This document shows positions 51,136 to 60,558 of a stretch of DNA of 64,000 bases, in pieces. This stretch comes from Microbaculum marinisediminis. Lineage in GTDB: Bacteria; Pseudomonadota; Alphaproteobacteria; Rhizobiales; Tepidamorphaceae. The stretch covers positions 124,001-188,000 of the forward strand of contig NZ_JALIDZ010000011.1 in assembly GCF_025397915.1 (NCBI RefSeq), given 5' to 3'. The notes beneath the pieces are model-generated. The model saw only the letters and a program-made list of their open reading frames with translations. It ran no database searches and was not told where the DNA came from. The translations under genes were made by a program, and so were the position numbers. The stretch's first letter is position 1. Every line of letters begins with the position of its first letter.

Positions 51136-51927
51136 CTACTTCGAGATAAACCTCCGGAATTCAGGCGTGCGTTTTTCTCGGAAGGCATCGCCACCTTCCT
51201 TCGATTCAGGCGTATCGTAGAAGAGACTGAGTGTTTGCATCCCCATGCTCGCGATCCCGCGAATACTCTCCGTGTCGGCATTGAAAGACCGCTTGGCAAG
51301 TGCCAGTGCGGTCGGGCTGCGTTGCAGCAGCTCCGCGCACCAGCGATCGACTTCCGCGTCGATCTCGTCATGTGGAACGACAGCGTTCACGAGCCCCATT
51401 TGAAGGGCCTCTGCGGCGCTGTAGCGCCGGCACATGTACCAGAACTCGCGCGCCTTCTTCTCGCCGACGACACGGGCCAGATAGGCCGTACCGAAGCCCG
51501 GATCAACCGATCCGACCTTCGGTCCCACCTGTCCGAACTGCGCTTTGTCCGAGGCGATGGTCAGGTCGCACAACGTCGCCAACACGTTGCCGCCACCGAT
51601 GGCGTATCCTGCAACCCGCGCGATGACGGGCTTGGGAACGTCCCGAATAACGCTCTGAAGCTCCTCGATCGGCAGACCTATCGTGCCGCGCCCGTCATAT
51701 TGGCCGTCGTGAGCGGTCTGGTCGCCGCCGGTGCAAAACGCCTTGTCGCCGGCCCCGGTTAGTACGATCACGCCGATATCGCGGTCCCAGCCAGCGCGGT
51801 GAAACGCATCGATCATTTCCTCCACCGCGCGCGCGTTGAAGGCGTTGTAGCGATCCGGCCGGTTAATCGTGATGCGCGCCACGGCGGCGGGGCGAACCTC
51901 GTAGATGATTTCCTTATAGGTGGACAT
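51136..51927 (-). CDS. badI: 2-ketocyclohexanecarboxyl-CoA hydrolase (BadI)
   Basis: About 263 residues of the crotonase superfamily. Distinctive BadI stretches are CTGGDQTAHDGQYDGRGT, RDVPKPVIARVAGYAIGGGN, GSVDPGFGTAYLARVVGEK and REFWYMCRRYSAAEALQMGL. MenB, the nearest relative, has S-F-D-A/G-G where this protein has SVDPG, which separates the two. BadI hydrolytically opens the ring of 2-ketocyclohexane-1-carboxyl-CoA to pimeloyl-CoA. Start: the ATG at 51927 has AAAGGA at better spacing than the ATG at 51936. Last gene of the minus-strand run; the IS6 element starts 35 bases later, so downstream genes may have been lost. Confidence 0.9.
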   Translation of the reverse strand: MSTYKEIIYEVRPAAVARITINRPDRYNAFNARAVEEMIDAFHRAGWDRDIGVIVLTGAGDKAFCTGGDQTAHDGQYDGRGTIGLPIEELQSVIRDVPKPVIARVAGYAIGGGNVLATLCDLTIASDKAQFGQVGPKVGSVDPGFGTAYLARVVGEKKAREFWYMCRRYSAAEALQMGLVNAVVPHDEIDAEVDRWCAELLQRSPTALALAKRSFNADTESIRGIASMGMQTLSLFYDTPESKEGGDAFREKRTPEFRRFISK

Positions 51928-52010
51928 TGGTGCCATTTTCCTTTCATTCACGCCTATATTGCCGGTTCCGACGGTCGCGTCGCTCCGGTCAGGCCAACCG
52001 GCACGGCCAA

Positions 52011-52958
52011 TTACGTGCGATAGCCGGCGAGAGAACCGCTCCTGAGAACCCGCCCAGGCAAAGTACGTCCGATCAGGCGCTCGGCCTGACGGGCAGCCTC
52101 GATCAGTCTCTCCAGGTCGATGCCGGTTTCGATGCCCATCTCGTGCGCCATGAACACAATGTCTTCGGTGCAGATGTTGCCCGCCGCCTGACCGTGACCG
52201 GCGAACGGGCAGCCGCCCAGTCCGGCGACCGACCCCTCGAACACGTCCACCCCCATCCGCAGGGCAGCATAGAAATTCGCCATACCCGCGCCGCGCGTAT
52301 CATGCAGGTGTAGTCCGATCCGCGCGGTCGGAGCGATGTCCCGTACCGCGCCGACCCTGCGTTCGATCTCCGTCGGCACGGCCCAGCCGACGGTATCGGC
52401 AAGCATGATAACGGGAAGCGGCTGCTTGGTGCCTTCGAAACGATCGACAAGCCATCGAATGACGGCCTGCACCTCTGACAGAGGAATGTCGCCCTGAAAA
52501 TTGCAGCCGAAAGCCGTCATAACGTAGGCGGCTTCGACGGGAAGGCCTGCCTCCACGTACATTCCGATCCACCGCTCCTGCTCCTTCCGCATCTCCCCCG
52601 CGCCGCAACCGTTGTTGCGGTGGCTGAATGTGTCCGACGTGTGCAGCAGCAGGCTCGCCTTCAGGTCGACGCCGGGCGTGGCCTGCGCTCTTCGGAAGCC
52701 GCGTTCGTTGAGCCAGAGCGCCGTGTGGCGGACCCCCGGCCGCTTCCGGATCGCCTGAAAGAGATCGCCCGCGTCGGCCATCTGCGGTACGGCCTTCGGA
52801 TTGACGAAGGACGCGACCTGGATCTGGCGCAACCCGGACTCGCTCAACGCGTCGACCAGCGCGACACGGTCGGCGAGCGGGAAGATCCGCGACTCGAATT
52901 GAAACCCCTCGCGCGGCCCCTCCTCGTGGATATCGATATGGCTTGGCAAGTCCTGCAT
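52011..52958 (-). CDS. HMG-CoA lyase-like protein (DRE-TIM metallolyase)
   Basis: About 315 residues. IDIHEEGPREGFQFE carries the metal-binding acid and Arg of the DRE-TIM family (normally E-V-G-P-R-D-G). HLHDTRG gives the metal histidines, and GLGGCPFAGHGQAAGN the loop cysteine of HMG-CoA lyases. These enzymes cleave a 3-hydroxy-3-methylacyl-CoA into acetyl-CoA and a keto acid. The opening H-E-E in place of V-E-V and the unusual loop (GHGQ) suggest a related but not identical substrate. Start ATG 52958, eight bases after the carboxylase alpha stop; a longer frame to 53027 overlaps that gene. Confidence 0.85.
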   Translation of the reverse strand: MQDLPSHIDIHEEGPREGFQFESRIFPLADRVALVDALSESGLRQIQVASFVNPKAVPQMADAGDLFQAIRKRPGVRHTALWLNERGFRRAQATPGVDLKASLLLHTSDTFSHRNNGCGAGEMRKEQERWIGMYVEAGLPVEAAYVMTAFGCNFQGDIPLSEVQAVIRWLVDRFEGTKQPLPVIMLADTVGWAVPTEIERRVGAVRDIAPTARIGLHLHDTRGAGMANFYAALRMGVDVFEGSVAGLGGCPFAGHGQAAGNICTEDIVFMAHEMGIETGIDLERLIEAARQAERLIGRTLPGRVLRSGSLAGYRT

Positions 52959-52966
52959 GGCACTGC

Positions 52967-54955
52967 TCACTCGGCTGCTACGCTGAAGACGCGTTGGTCG
53001 CGTTCGACCGTGGCGTCGACAGCGCAAGCGACTTCAGTGATCGTGCCAGCAAAGGGGGCCGCGAGCGTCATTTCCATCTTCATGGACTCCATCAGCCCGA
53101 GCCGCTCCCCAGCCGCAACCGGTTGTCCGACTTCGACCTCGACGGCGATGATGCGCCCCATCATCGGTGCCCGCACCTGTCCGTCGCCGCTCCCGTCGGA
53201 GGTCAAGAGAGTGCCCGATAGATAGGGCTCTACGGAGAACCATGCCGAACGGCCGGCGTGCGAGAAACAGGCCCGCCCATCTTCCAGATGCACATCGAGC
53301 GAATACGTTTGATCGTCCACTTCGGCGACGACGGCACCGGCGGGAAACGAAACCCGGATGCGCCACCGATCTTCCCCGACCGCGACTCCGATCGCGCCGT
53401 CCGGTTCGATGGCACCGAAGCGGACATCGTGACAGGCGTCTCCGCACGTCAACCGCAAGGCCGGCGCGGAGGCTATCGGTGACGTGCCGTCTCCGAGCCT
53501 CCAACCGGTGTGGCCCGCCCATCCCGACCAAGCATCCGAAGCCGCCCGGCTGCGGCGCGTCTGCAACCAGAGCACTGCCGCAATCGCCGCATCCCGCGGG
53601 AAGGACCACCGCACCGGCGGATTGGCGGCCAACATGTCCTCGATAGTCCCCGTGTGGACGTCATTCGCGAGAACGCTCTTGTCGGTCGCCAGCTTGCGCA
53701 GAAAGTCGACATTCGTCGTCACGCCCAGGACGACGGTATCGTCCAGCGCCGAGGCCAGATGGTCATAGGCCGTCTCCCGGTCCTGCGCCGCAGCGATCAG
53801 CTTCGCGACCATCGGATCGTAGTACGGCGTCACGGACGCGCCGCTCTCAATGCCGCTATCGACCCGCACCGTATCGGGCAAGCGCAACAGCCCGACGCGT
53901 CCCGTCGATGGCAGGAAGCCGCCGGCCGGATCTTCAGCGTATACGCGGGCTTCGACCGCGACGCCGCGCACCGCGACCGCGTCCTGAGGGAGCGGCAGGC
54001 GACCGTCGGCGACCGCCCTTATCTGCAGCTCGACGAGGTCCAGTCCGGTCACTTCCTCCGTTACCGGATGCTCGACCTGGATGCGCGGATTGACCTCTAG
54101 AAAGTAGGCGCGGCTGTCTTTGACGATGAACTCTACCGTCCCCAGCCCGAGATAGTGCACCGCCCGGCCGAGACGAACGGCGTGATCAAGAATCGACTGG
54201 CGCAGGTCCGGCGGAATGCTCGTCACCGGCGCCTCCTCGATCACCTTCTGGTGCCGGCGTTGCAGGCTGCATTCGCGATCGAAGAGGTGGATCACCTCGC
54301 CCCGCCCGTCGCCGAGGATCTGCACCTCGACATGGCGGGCATGCGGGAGATACTCCTCGACGATGAGGCTCGGGTCGCCGAAGGCGCTGCGGCCCTCTCG
54401 CATCGCCGCCTCCACATCGGCACGCAGCGAGGCCCGGGACTGCGACACCCGCATTCCCTTACCGCCGCCCCCGGCTGCCGCTTTCAGCAGGACCGGCAGC
54501 TGCATCCCGTCGACCGCGGAGACGATATCTTCGACGGAACTGCTCGGAGTCTCAGTACCGGGTACGACCGGCACGTTCGCGAGACGCGCCTCCTGTTTCG
54601 CCGCCGCCTTGTTGCCGAACCGGGCGAGCACCTCAGGGTCAGGACCGATGAAGGCTATTCCGGCGTCACGCAGGGCGGTTACGAACGCCGGGTTTTCCGC
54701 AAGAAAGCCGTACCCCGGATGGACCGCATCGGCGCCCTGCCGCCGAGCCGCATCCACGATCCGCTCGATCGCAAGATAGCTTTCCGCAGCGGTGGGGGGG
54801 CCGATTTCCAGCGACTCGCCAATCTCGCGAACATGCAGTGCGTCGCGGTCGGCCGCGGAATGGACGGTGGCCACCGCGATACCCATCCGCCGGCAGGTGC
54901 GCGCGATGCGGCAGGCAATTTCGCCGCGGTTTGCAATGAGGATCTTCTTGAACAT
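52967..54955 (-). CDS. Acyl-CoA carboxylase biotin-containing alpha subunit (MCC/PCC/GCC type)
   Basis: About 662 residues. The biotin carboxylase domain (1-445) starts MFKKILIANRGEIACRIART, has the ATP-grasp glycine loop AAAGGGGKGM and the EVNPRIQVEHPVTE motif. A linker domain follows, then the biotinyl domain with MESMKMEM; Lys626 would carry biotin. Length and order match methylcrotonyl-, propionyl- or geranyl-CoA carboxylase alpha chains. Start ATG 54955; the longer frame to 55024 overlaps the beta gene. It adds carbon dioxide to biotin for transfer by the beta subunit encoded just before it. Confidence 0.92.
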   Translation of the reverse strand: MFKKILIANRGEIACRIARTCRRMGIAVATVHSAADRDALHVREIGESLEIGPPTAAESYLAIERIVDAARRQGADAVHPGYGFLAENPAFVTALRDAGIAFIGPDPEVLARFGNKAAAKQEARLANVPVVPGTETPSSSVEDIVSAVDGMQLPVLLKAAAGGGGKGMRVSQSRASLRADVEAAMREGRSAFGDPSLIVEEYLPHARHVEVQILGDGRGEVIHLFDRECSLQRRHQKVIEEAPVTSIPPDLRQSILDHAVRLGRAVHYLGLGTVEFIVKDSRAYFLEVNPRIQVEHPVTEEVTGLDLVELQIRAVADGRLPLPQDAVAVRGVAVEARVYAEDPAGGFLPSTGRVGLLRLPDTVRVDSGIESGASVTPYYDPMVAKLIAAAQDRETAYDHLASALDDTVVLGVTTNVDFLRKLATDKSVLANDVHTGTIEDMLAANPPVRWSFPRDAAIAAVLWLQTRRSRAASDAWSGWAGHTGWRLGDGTSPIASAPALRLTCGDACHDVRFGAIEPDGAIGVAVGEDRWRIRVSFPAGAVVAEVDDQTYSLDVHLEDGRACFSHAGRSAWFSVEPYLSGTLLTSDGSGDGQVRAPMMGRIIAVEVEVGQPVAAGERLGLMESMKMEMTLAAPFAGTITEVACAVDATVERDQRVFSVAAE

Positions 54956-54971
54956 TCCCGATCTCCGAAAC

Positions 54972-56573
54972 CTACATGCGGAACACGCCGAACTGCGTCG
55001 GGCATGCCGGTGTGCGCGCGGCAAGGTCGAGCAGCAAGGTCAGGGTCTGGCGCGTCTCCGCAGGCTCGATCACGCCATCGACCCACAGATTGCGCGCGAA
55101 ATTGTAGGCGCTCGCGAATGCCTCGTACTCGGCGCGGATCGGCGCCTTGAACGCCTCCTCCTTATCCGCGCTCCAGGCGCCGCCGCCCTTCTCGATGGCC
55201 TGCCGCTTGACAAGTGCGAGCGTGGTGGCGGCCTGGTCCGGCCCCATGATTGCGGCCCGCCCGTTCGGCCACATGAACATCGCCGTCGGCCTGAAGGCCC
55301 TGCCGCACATGGCCAGATAGCCCGCCCCGTAGGACCCGCCCGTAATGACCGTGTATTTCGGCACGGATGCCGAGCTCATGGCGGTGATGAACTTCGCGCC
55401 GGCCTTGGCGATGCCCGCCATCTCGGCCTCCCGTCCGACCATGAACCCCGAGACGTCGGCGAGAAACAGTAATGGGATGTCGCGCTGGCAGCAGAGACTG
55501 ATGAAATGCGTGGCCTTCAGCGCCGACTCGGTGAAGAGCACGCCGTTGTTCGCCAGCACCCCGACCTGATAGCCCCCGATGCGGGCGAATCCGGTGAGGA
55601 GCGTGGTACCGTACTCCGCCTTGAACTCCGTGAAGTCACCACCGTCGACGAGGCGCTCCAACACGGCCCTGTTGTCGGTTGGGCGGCGTGGATCACGGCT
55701 GATGAGATCGTAGATGCCGTCGACCGGGTGCCGGGGGTCGACCGCCGTCTGCCGATGCCACCGTTCAGGCGTGCGCGCCGGGAGTTCGGCAACAAGTGTC
55801 CGCGTGATCGCGAGCGCATGGGCGTCGTTTTCGGCGAGGTGATCGGTCACGCCGCTGACGCGGCTGTGCATCTCCGCGCCACCGAGATCCTCGGCACCGG
55901 TCATCTCACCGGTCGCCGCCTGTACCAATTGCGGACCGCCAAGGAACATGTACCCGAGGCCGCGGACGATCACGACCTCGTCGCACAGCGCCGGAATGTA
56001 GGCGCCGCCTGCAGTGCAGGTGCCCAGAACGACGGCGATCTGCGGGATGCCGTCGGCCGACATGCCCACCTGATTGTGGAATATCGAGCCGAACAAACCT
56101 TCGTCGGGAAAGATGTTCGCCTGATCCGGCAGGAATGCACCGCCGGAATCCACCAGCGTGACGCAGGGCAGTCGGTTGCCCCACGCGAATCGCTGCGCCC
56201 GGACGTGTTTGCGGCAGGTCATGCCGAAGTAGGTGCCGCCCTTCACCGTCGCGTCATTGGCGATAATCATGCAGGGCCGCCCGGCGATCGTGCCGACGCC
56301 CGTCACCATCCCCGCGCCCGCCGGCACGCCGTCGTAGAGACCCTCGCCTGCCAACTCGGCGATTTCGAGGAACGGGGATCCCGGATCGATCAGCGCATCG
56401 ATGCGCTCGCGCACGAGCATCCGCCCGCGTTCGTGATGCTTGCGCCGCGCGGCTTCCGAGCCTCCGGCCCGGGCGAGCGATCGGCGACGATGAAGGTCGC
56501 CGACGAGTTCGAGATAGGCGCTTCGGTTGAGTTCGGCGTCGGTCGCCCCGACCTTCGGGTTGTTCTGCAACAT
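54972..56573 (-). CDS. Acyl-CoA carboxylase carboxyltransferase beta subunit (MCC/GCC-like)
   Basis: 533 residues, the size of methylcrotonyl-/geranyl-CoA carboxylase beta chains. ANDATVKGGTYFGMTCRKH, DSGGAFLPDQANIFPDEGLF and GGSYGAGYLAMCGRAF are strongly conserved in the MCC/GCC branch rather than in propionyl-CoA carboxylase. It moves the carboxyl group from biotin to an alpha,beta-unsaturated branched acyl-CoA. Located 16 bases before the alpha gene. Start ATG 56573 lacks a strong ribosome site. Confidence 0.92.
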   Translation of the reverse strand: MLQNNPKVGATDAELNRSAYLELVGDLHRRRSLARAGGSEAARRKHHERGRMLVRERIDALIDPGSPFLEIAELAGEGLYDGVPAGAGMVTGVGTIAGRPCMIIANDATVKGGTYFGMTCRKHVRAQRFAWGNRLPCVTLVDSGGAFLPDQANIFPDEGLFGSIFHNQVGMSADGIPQIAVVLGTCTAGGAYIPALCDEVVIVRGLGYMFLGGPQLVQAATGEMTGAEDLGGAEMHSRVSGVTDHLAENDAHALAITRTLVAELPARTPERWHRQTAVDPRHPVDGIYDLISRDPRRPTDNRAVLERLVDGGDFTEFKAEYGTTLLTGFARIGGYQVGVLANNGVLFTESALKATHFISLCCQRDIPLLFLADVSGFMVGREAEMAGIAKAGAKFITAMSSASVPKYTVITGGSYGAGYLAMCGRAFRPTAMFMWPNGRAAIMGPDQAATTLALVKRQAIEKGGGAWSADKEEAFKAPIRAEYEAFASAYNFARNLWVDGVIEPAETRQTLTLLLDLAARTPACPTQFGVFRM

Positions 56574-56598
56574 GGTGCGGTTCCGCGTCTCGATTGGA

Positions 56599-57981
56599 TT
56601 AGGGCGTGGTCAGGTCCGGCATCTCACGCAAGGTGAGAGAGACCTTGGCGACACCCGGTTTTTCAAAGAAGTTTGCAGGCACAACGCGCACGTCGGCCTT
56701 CACCGACAGCGCATTGCGGATCCGCTCCTCGGCGATCGCCTTGATCTCATGGTCCAGCGTTCCCGGCCGCCCCTCCGCACGCTCCACGAGAACCTTCAGA
56801 TTGGACTGGGTCGAGTGCCCCTCGAAATCCGCGACGATTCGAATGACACCGTTGCTTTCGGGAATACCCGCCAGCAGGTCCTGAACGGAGGACGGGAACA
56901 GATTGACGCCGCGGACGATCAGCATGTCGTCCGTCCGGCCGACGCAGCGGATCGCCGGTCCGGTACGCCCGTCCGCCGTTGCCATCGCCTTGACGACGAC
57001 GTGGTCCCCGCTGCGGAAGCGAAGCACGGGCGAGGCCTCGCGGCCTAGGGCCGTGTAAACGAGTTCGCCTTCGCCCCCCTCCTCGAACGGGATCGTCTTC
57101 CCGGTGGCCGGGTCGATCAGTTCGGCCAGAATGTGGTCCGGCCCCACCATATGCATGCCCTGCTGGGTATCCCCCTCGGCCCAGTAGGTGCAGCCGAGAT
57201 CGGTGCCGCCGAGCAGTTCGCAGCAGGTCGCGTTCCAGCGTGCTTCGAGTGCCTCGCGCACCGCCGCGATTCCGCCGCCCGGCTCGCCACCCACGATCAG
57301 GCGTTCAACACCGAGATCCGCGGCCTCCATGCCGATGATGTCCTTCGCCACGTCGGCCAGGAAGAGCAGGAAGTTCGGGGTCCCGATGATGCAGCGGGGA
57401 CGCAGGTCGCGCGCCGCGATCAGCAGTCGGTCGACGCCGCCATCGGCGCCGACGGGGATGTCCTTCGCGCCGAGATACTGCACGGCCTGGAACATCGGGA
57501 TGCCGCCGACGAACCCCTTGCTGATCGAGAAACCATGGAGCACGAGGTCGCCGGGCCGCATGCCGCAAGCGAACAGCGCCCGCGCCGTCACCTCCTGCCA
57601 TGCGAGAACGTCGTTCTCCGTGAGGCCGACGTAGGAGGGGCTACCCGTCGTGCCCGACGATGCCTGAACCTGCACGACCTCCTCGATGGGAGCGGCCAGA
57701 TGTTCACCGAACGGGCGGACACGCGCCAGACTGTCGCGCAGGTCCTGCTTGGTCGTGAACGGCACCCGTTCCAGGTCGGCGATGCTGCATAAATCGGAGA
57801 AGGCGATACCCGCTTCCCGGAACCGACGACGATAGAAGTCCGATCGCGCCTCGAGATAGGAGAGCTGGCTCTGGAGCCGGCTCTCCTGAAGCGCCCTGAC
57901 GGCCACCTCAGGCGCGGTCTCGATACCGCTGAATGTTGCCGACACGATGTTGGCAAAGGCCATGGGCTTGCGAAAACGCAT
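56599..57981 (-). CDS. PaaK-type acyl/aryl-CoA ligase
   Basis: About 460 residues. The AMP-binding P-loop QASSGTTGSPS, the ARALFACGMRPGDLVLHGFS region, GGEPGGG and ELLGGTDLG, then the C-terminal RFRSGD and VGRTDDMLIVRGVNLFPSSV, match phenylacetate-CoA-ligase-type enzymes. It activates a carboxylic acid to its CoA thioester with ATP. Start ATG 57981 after AGAGGAAA; a much longer frame to 58362 is antisense noise overlapping the dehydrogenase gene. It may be the entry step for the cluster, or activate a later intermediate, since a second ligase starts at 63.6 kb. Confidence 0.9.
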   Translation of the reverse strand: MRFRKPMAFANIVSATFSGIETAPEVAVRALQESRLQSQLSYLEARSDFYRRRFREAGIAFSDLCSIADLERVPFTTKQDLRDSLARVRPFGEHLAAPIEEVVQVQASSGTTGSPSYVGLTENDVLAWQEVTARALFACGMRPGDLVLHGFSISKGFVGGIPMFQAVQYLGAKDIPVGADGGVDRLLIAARDLRPRCIIGTPNFLLFLADVAKDIIGMEAADLGVERLIVGGEPGGGIAAVREALEARWNATCCELLGGTDLGCTYWAEGDTQQGMHMVGPDHILAELIDPATGKTIPFEEGGEGELVYTALGREASPVLRFRSGDHVVVKAMATADGRTGPAIRCVGRTDDMLIVRGVNLFPSSVQDLLAGIPESNGVIRIVADFEGHSTQSNLKVLVERAEGRPGTLDHEIKAIAEERIRNALSVKADVRVVPANFFEKPGVAKVSLTLREMPDLTTP

Positions 57982-58066
57982 GTTCGTTTCCTCTTCACTC
58001 AATTTCCCGAAGTAGCACCGAGCAGCCCGGACGCCGTTCCGGCACGGTCCGGGCGGCGGCCCCTCG

Positions 58067-59242
58067 TTAGCTCGTGCGCGCCTCAGCCGATGCGCGATGT
58101 TCGCGCAGCAGACTGCGGGCGATGACGAGTTGCTGGATCTGGCTGGTTCCTTCGTAGATGCGGAACAGCCGGACATCGCGGTAGAAGCGCTCCACCGGAT
58201 ACTCCGCCATGTAGCCGGCCCCGCCGAGGATCTGCACCGCCCGGTCGGCAACACGCCCGACCATCTCGCTAGCGAAATACTTGCAGCATGACGCGTCGGC
58301 CGAGACGTTCTCGCCCAGATCGCGCCGCCGCGCCGCGTCGAGCACCATGGCCCTGGCGGCATAGATCTCGGTGCGCGAATCCGCCAGCGCTGCCTGGATC
58401 AACTGAAAATCGGCGATCGGCCGGCCGAATTGTCGGCGCTCGGCGGCGTAGGCGAGGCTCTCCTCGAGGAGCCGCTGCGCCGCGCCAACACAGGCTGCGG
58501 CGATGTGGAGACGCCCCTTGTCCAGGACTTTCATCGCCGTCTTGAATCCGCGCCCCTCTACGCCCCCGACGATGGCGGAAACTGGGACGCGGCAATCCTG
58601 GAAGACTACGTCGGCCGTGTGGGCGCCGCGCTGCCCCATTTTCTTGTCCGGCTTTCCGACGGCAAGACCGGGCGTATCGCGATCGACGAGAAAGGCGGTG
58701 ACCCCGTCGGCGCCGTCCTCGCGTGCGCCGGTGCGCGCCATCAGCGTGAAGACGCCGGCCTCCGGCGCATTGGTGATGTAGCGCTTGGTCCCATTGATCA
58801 CGTAGCCGTCGCCGTCGCGACGCGCGGACGTGGTGATCGAGGCGGCATCGGAACCGGAATCCGGCTCCGTCAGCGCGAACGAGCCGATGACTTCACCGGA
58901 GGCGAGCCGGGGCAGGTACCGGTCCTTTTGCTCCGGGGTCCCATCCATGACGATCGCTTGACTGCCGATGCCGACATTGGTGGCGAAGATGGATCGGAAC
59001 GCCGGCGAGGCACGCCCGACCTCGAAGATCACGCGAGCCTCCTCCTCCATCGTCAGCCCCAGCCCGCCAAATGACGCCGGTATCGACAGGCCGAATAGCC
59101 CAAGGTGCCGGATCTCGTCGATGAGGGATCGCGGGATCTCGTCCGCCTCCGCGACAGCGTCTTCGCACGGGATGAGGCGACCGTCGACGAAACGGCGGAC
59201 AGTTTCGATCAGCGGCTCGAAGACATCGGAATCGAGTGGCAT
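58067..59242 (-). CDS. Acyl-CoA dehydrogenase
   Basis: 391 residues, typical length. FALTEPDSGSDAASI is the flavin/substrate signature and GRLHIAAACVGAAQRLLEE, QFGRPIADFQ, QILGGAGYMAEYP are family motifs. The catalytic base is Glu364 in RIYEGTSQIQ. It introduces an alpha,beta double bond into an acyl-CoA and passes electrons to ETF. AAAGGAG stands before ATG 59242. First gene of the minus-strand run, with a 24-bp palindrome 44 bases upstream. Could be the counterpart of AliB/BadJ-type cyclohexanecarboxyl-CoA or LiuA-type isovaleryl-CoA dehydrogenase; sequence alone does not decide. Confidence 0.93.
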   Translation of the reverse strand: MPLDSDVFEPLIETVRRFVDGRLIPCEDAVAEADEIPRSLIDEIRHLGLFGLSIPASFGGLGLTMEEEARVIFEVGRASPAFRSIFATNVGIGSQAIVMDGTPEQKDRYLPRLASGEVIGSFALTEPDSGSDAASITTSARRDGDGYVINGTKRYITNAPEAGVFTLMARTGAREDGADGVTAFLVDRDTPGLAVGKPDKKMGQRGAHTADVVFQDCRVPVSAIVGGVEGRGFKTAMKVLDKGRLHIAAACVGAAQRLLEESLAYAAERRQFGRPIADFQLIQAALADSRTEIYAARAMVLDAARRRDLGENVSADASCCKYFASEMVGRVADRAVQILGGAGYMAEYPVERFYRDVRLFRIYEGTSQIQQLVIARSLLREHRASAEARTS

Positions 59243-59285
59243 CGCAGGCTCCTTTCGGCCGGCATAATACGCCCTGCCGATTTAA

Positions 59286-59309
59286 AAACAAGCGGTCAAC
59301 CGTTTGTTT
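59286..59309. promoter_or_regulatory. 24-bp palindromic operator, site 1
   Basis: Reads AAACAAGCGGTCAACCG then TTTGTTT, an imperfect palindrome of form AAACAA-n-CGGT-nn-ACCG-n-TTGTTT. It lies between the divergent acyl-CoA dehydrogenase (start 59242) and TRAP binding-protein (start 59507) genes. Eighteen bases (59293-59310) recur exactly at 63441-63458 in the other divergent promoter of this cluster. A TetR-type dimer is the usual binder of such sites; its gene is not in the window. Confidence 0.75.
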
Positions 59310-59506
59310 AATTGGAAATGGAACAAGCCAAACGCGGAACTCCCAGAAGCGCAAGCCCTCCGGAATGGCAGGGATTGACAGACGGTAGCTTGTTGCCGAT
59401 AAAAACGGACGGCCGTTAGTAAATAAGACGTGCTGAAGCTGGCGTGCGACGAGCATTGCAAACGCCCGCGCACGGGTTCTGGAACCGCTATTGGAGGATT
59501 GCAAAA

Positions 59507-60538
59507 ATGAAATACGGACTCTGTGCGGCAGTGCTGGCTGCCGCGATCGCCGGAACCGGCCAGGCTCAGGCAGGCCAATACGACCTGCAAAGTGTATTCG
59601 GCCTCAACGTACCCTCCATCGGCCAGAGCCCGGCCAATTGGGCCAAGCGCGTCAAGCTGATGACGGGTGGCGAGATTGACGTGAAGGTGCACGGCGCCGG
59701 CGACTTCGTGCCACCCTTCGAGCTTTTCGGCGCGGTGAGTTCGGGCGCCATCCCCTTCGGCTACGACTGGATCGGGTATTGGGCCAGCTCGATCCCGGTG
59801 GCCAATCTCGTCGGCGCCATGCCGTTCGGTCCCAGCCCCGACATGGCGCTCGGCTGGATGTTCGAAGGGGGCGGGCTGGAGATCATTCAGAAGGCCTACG
59901 ACCCGCACGGGGTGAAGGTCATCCCCTGCCACCTGGTGGTTTCGGAGGCAGGCGGCTGGTTCAACAAGGACATCGAGACGGTCGACGACCTCAAGGGCCT
60001 CAACATGCGCATCGCCGGCCTCGGCGGACAGGCGCTGGCCCGCCTCGGGGCGAACACGCAACTCGTACCCGCCGGCGAGATCTATGTCTCGCTGGAAACC
60101 GGCCGCATCGACGCCGCCGAGTTCTCCGCACCGCAACTCGATATCGGAGTCGGATTCCAGGACATCGTCAAGAACTACTACTTTCCCGGCTGGCATCAGC
60201 CGTCGAGCTGGAACTCCATCATCATCAACATGGACGTCTGGGGCGGATTCACCGAGAACCAGCAGCAGATCATGATCGAGGCCTGCAAGGCCAACATAAC
60301 CGCGGTACTCGCCAACGAAAGTGAGAGCCAGAACGAGGCGCTGGAGAAGATCGAGGCCGCTGGCGTCACGGTTCGTCGTCTGCCCGACGAGGTTCTGGCC
60401 GCCCTCAAGGAATCGTCGACCGCCGTGATGGAAGATGAAGCCGCCCGCGACCCTCTGTTCAAGGAAGCCTACGAGTCGCTGACAGCCTATATGGACCGCA
60501 TGTCGCGCTGGAAGGGTCTTCAGGAATTGCCGCGCTAA
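59507..60538 (+). CDS. TRAP transporter solute-binding protein (DctP family, TakP-like)
   Basis: About 343 residues. Signal peptide about 1-22 (LCAAVLAAAIAGTGQAQAG). DLKGLNMRIAGLGGQALARL carries the conserved arginine that binds the substrate carboxylate, and GFQDIVKNYYFPGWHQPSSW matches the alpha-keto-acid-binding (TakP) branch. It delivers a carboxylic acid to the DctQ/DctM pair. Start ATG 59507, 11 bases after GGAGG; a longer frame to 59444 is not needed. Shares a promoter region and operator with the acyl-CoA dehydrogenase gene, so it is the likely uptake system of the CoA pathway. Confidence 0.9.
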   Translation: MKYGLCAAVLAAAIAGTGQAQAGQYDLQSVFGLNVPSIGQSPANWAKRVKLMTGGEIDVKVHGAGDFVPPFELFGAVSSGAIPFGYDWIGYWASSIPVANLVGAMPFGPSPDMALGWMFEGGGLEIIQKAYDPHGVKVIPCHLVVSEAGGWFNKDIETVDDLKGLNMRIAGLGGQALARLGANTQLVPAGEIYVSLETGRIDAAEFSAPQLDIGVGFQDIVKNYYFPGWHQPSSWNSIIINMDVWGGFTENQQQIMIEACKANITAVLANESESQNEALEKIEAAGVTVRRLPDEVLAALKESSTAVMEDEAARDPLFKEAYESLTAYMDRMSRWKGLQELPR

Positions 60539-60558
60539 TACGTCGCCCCTAGGCCACG

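Noticed and set aside
51136-51927. MenB (naphthoate synthase)
   Set aside because: Loop motif is SVDPG and the GGDQTAHDGQYDGRGT segment matches BadI, and no menaquinone genes are nearby.
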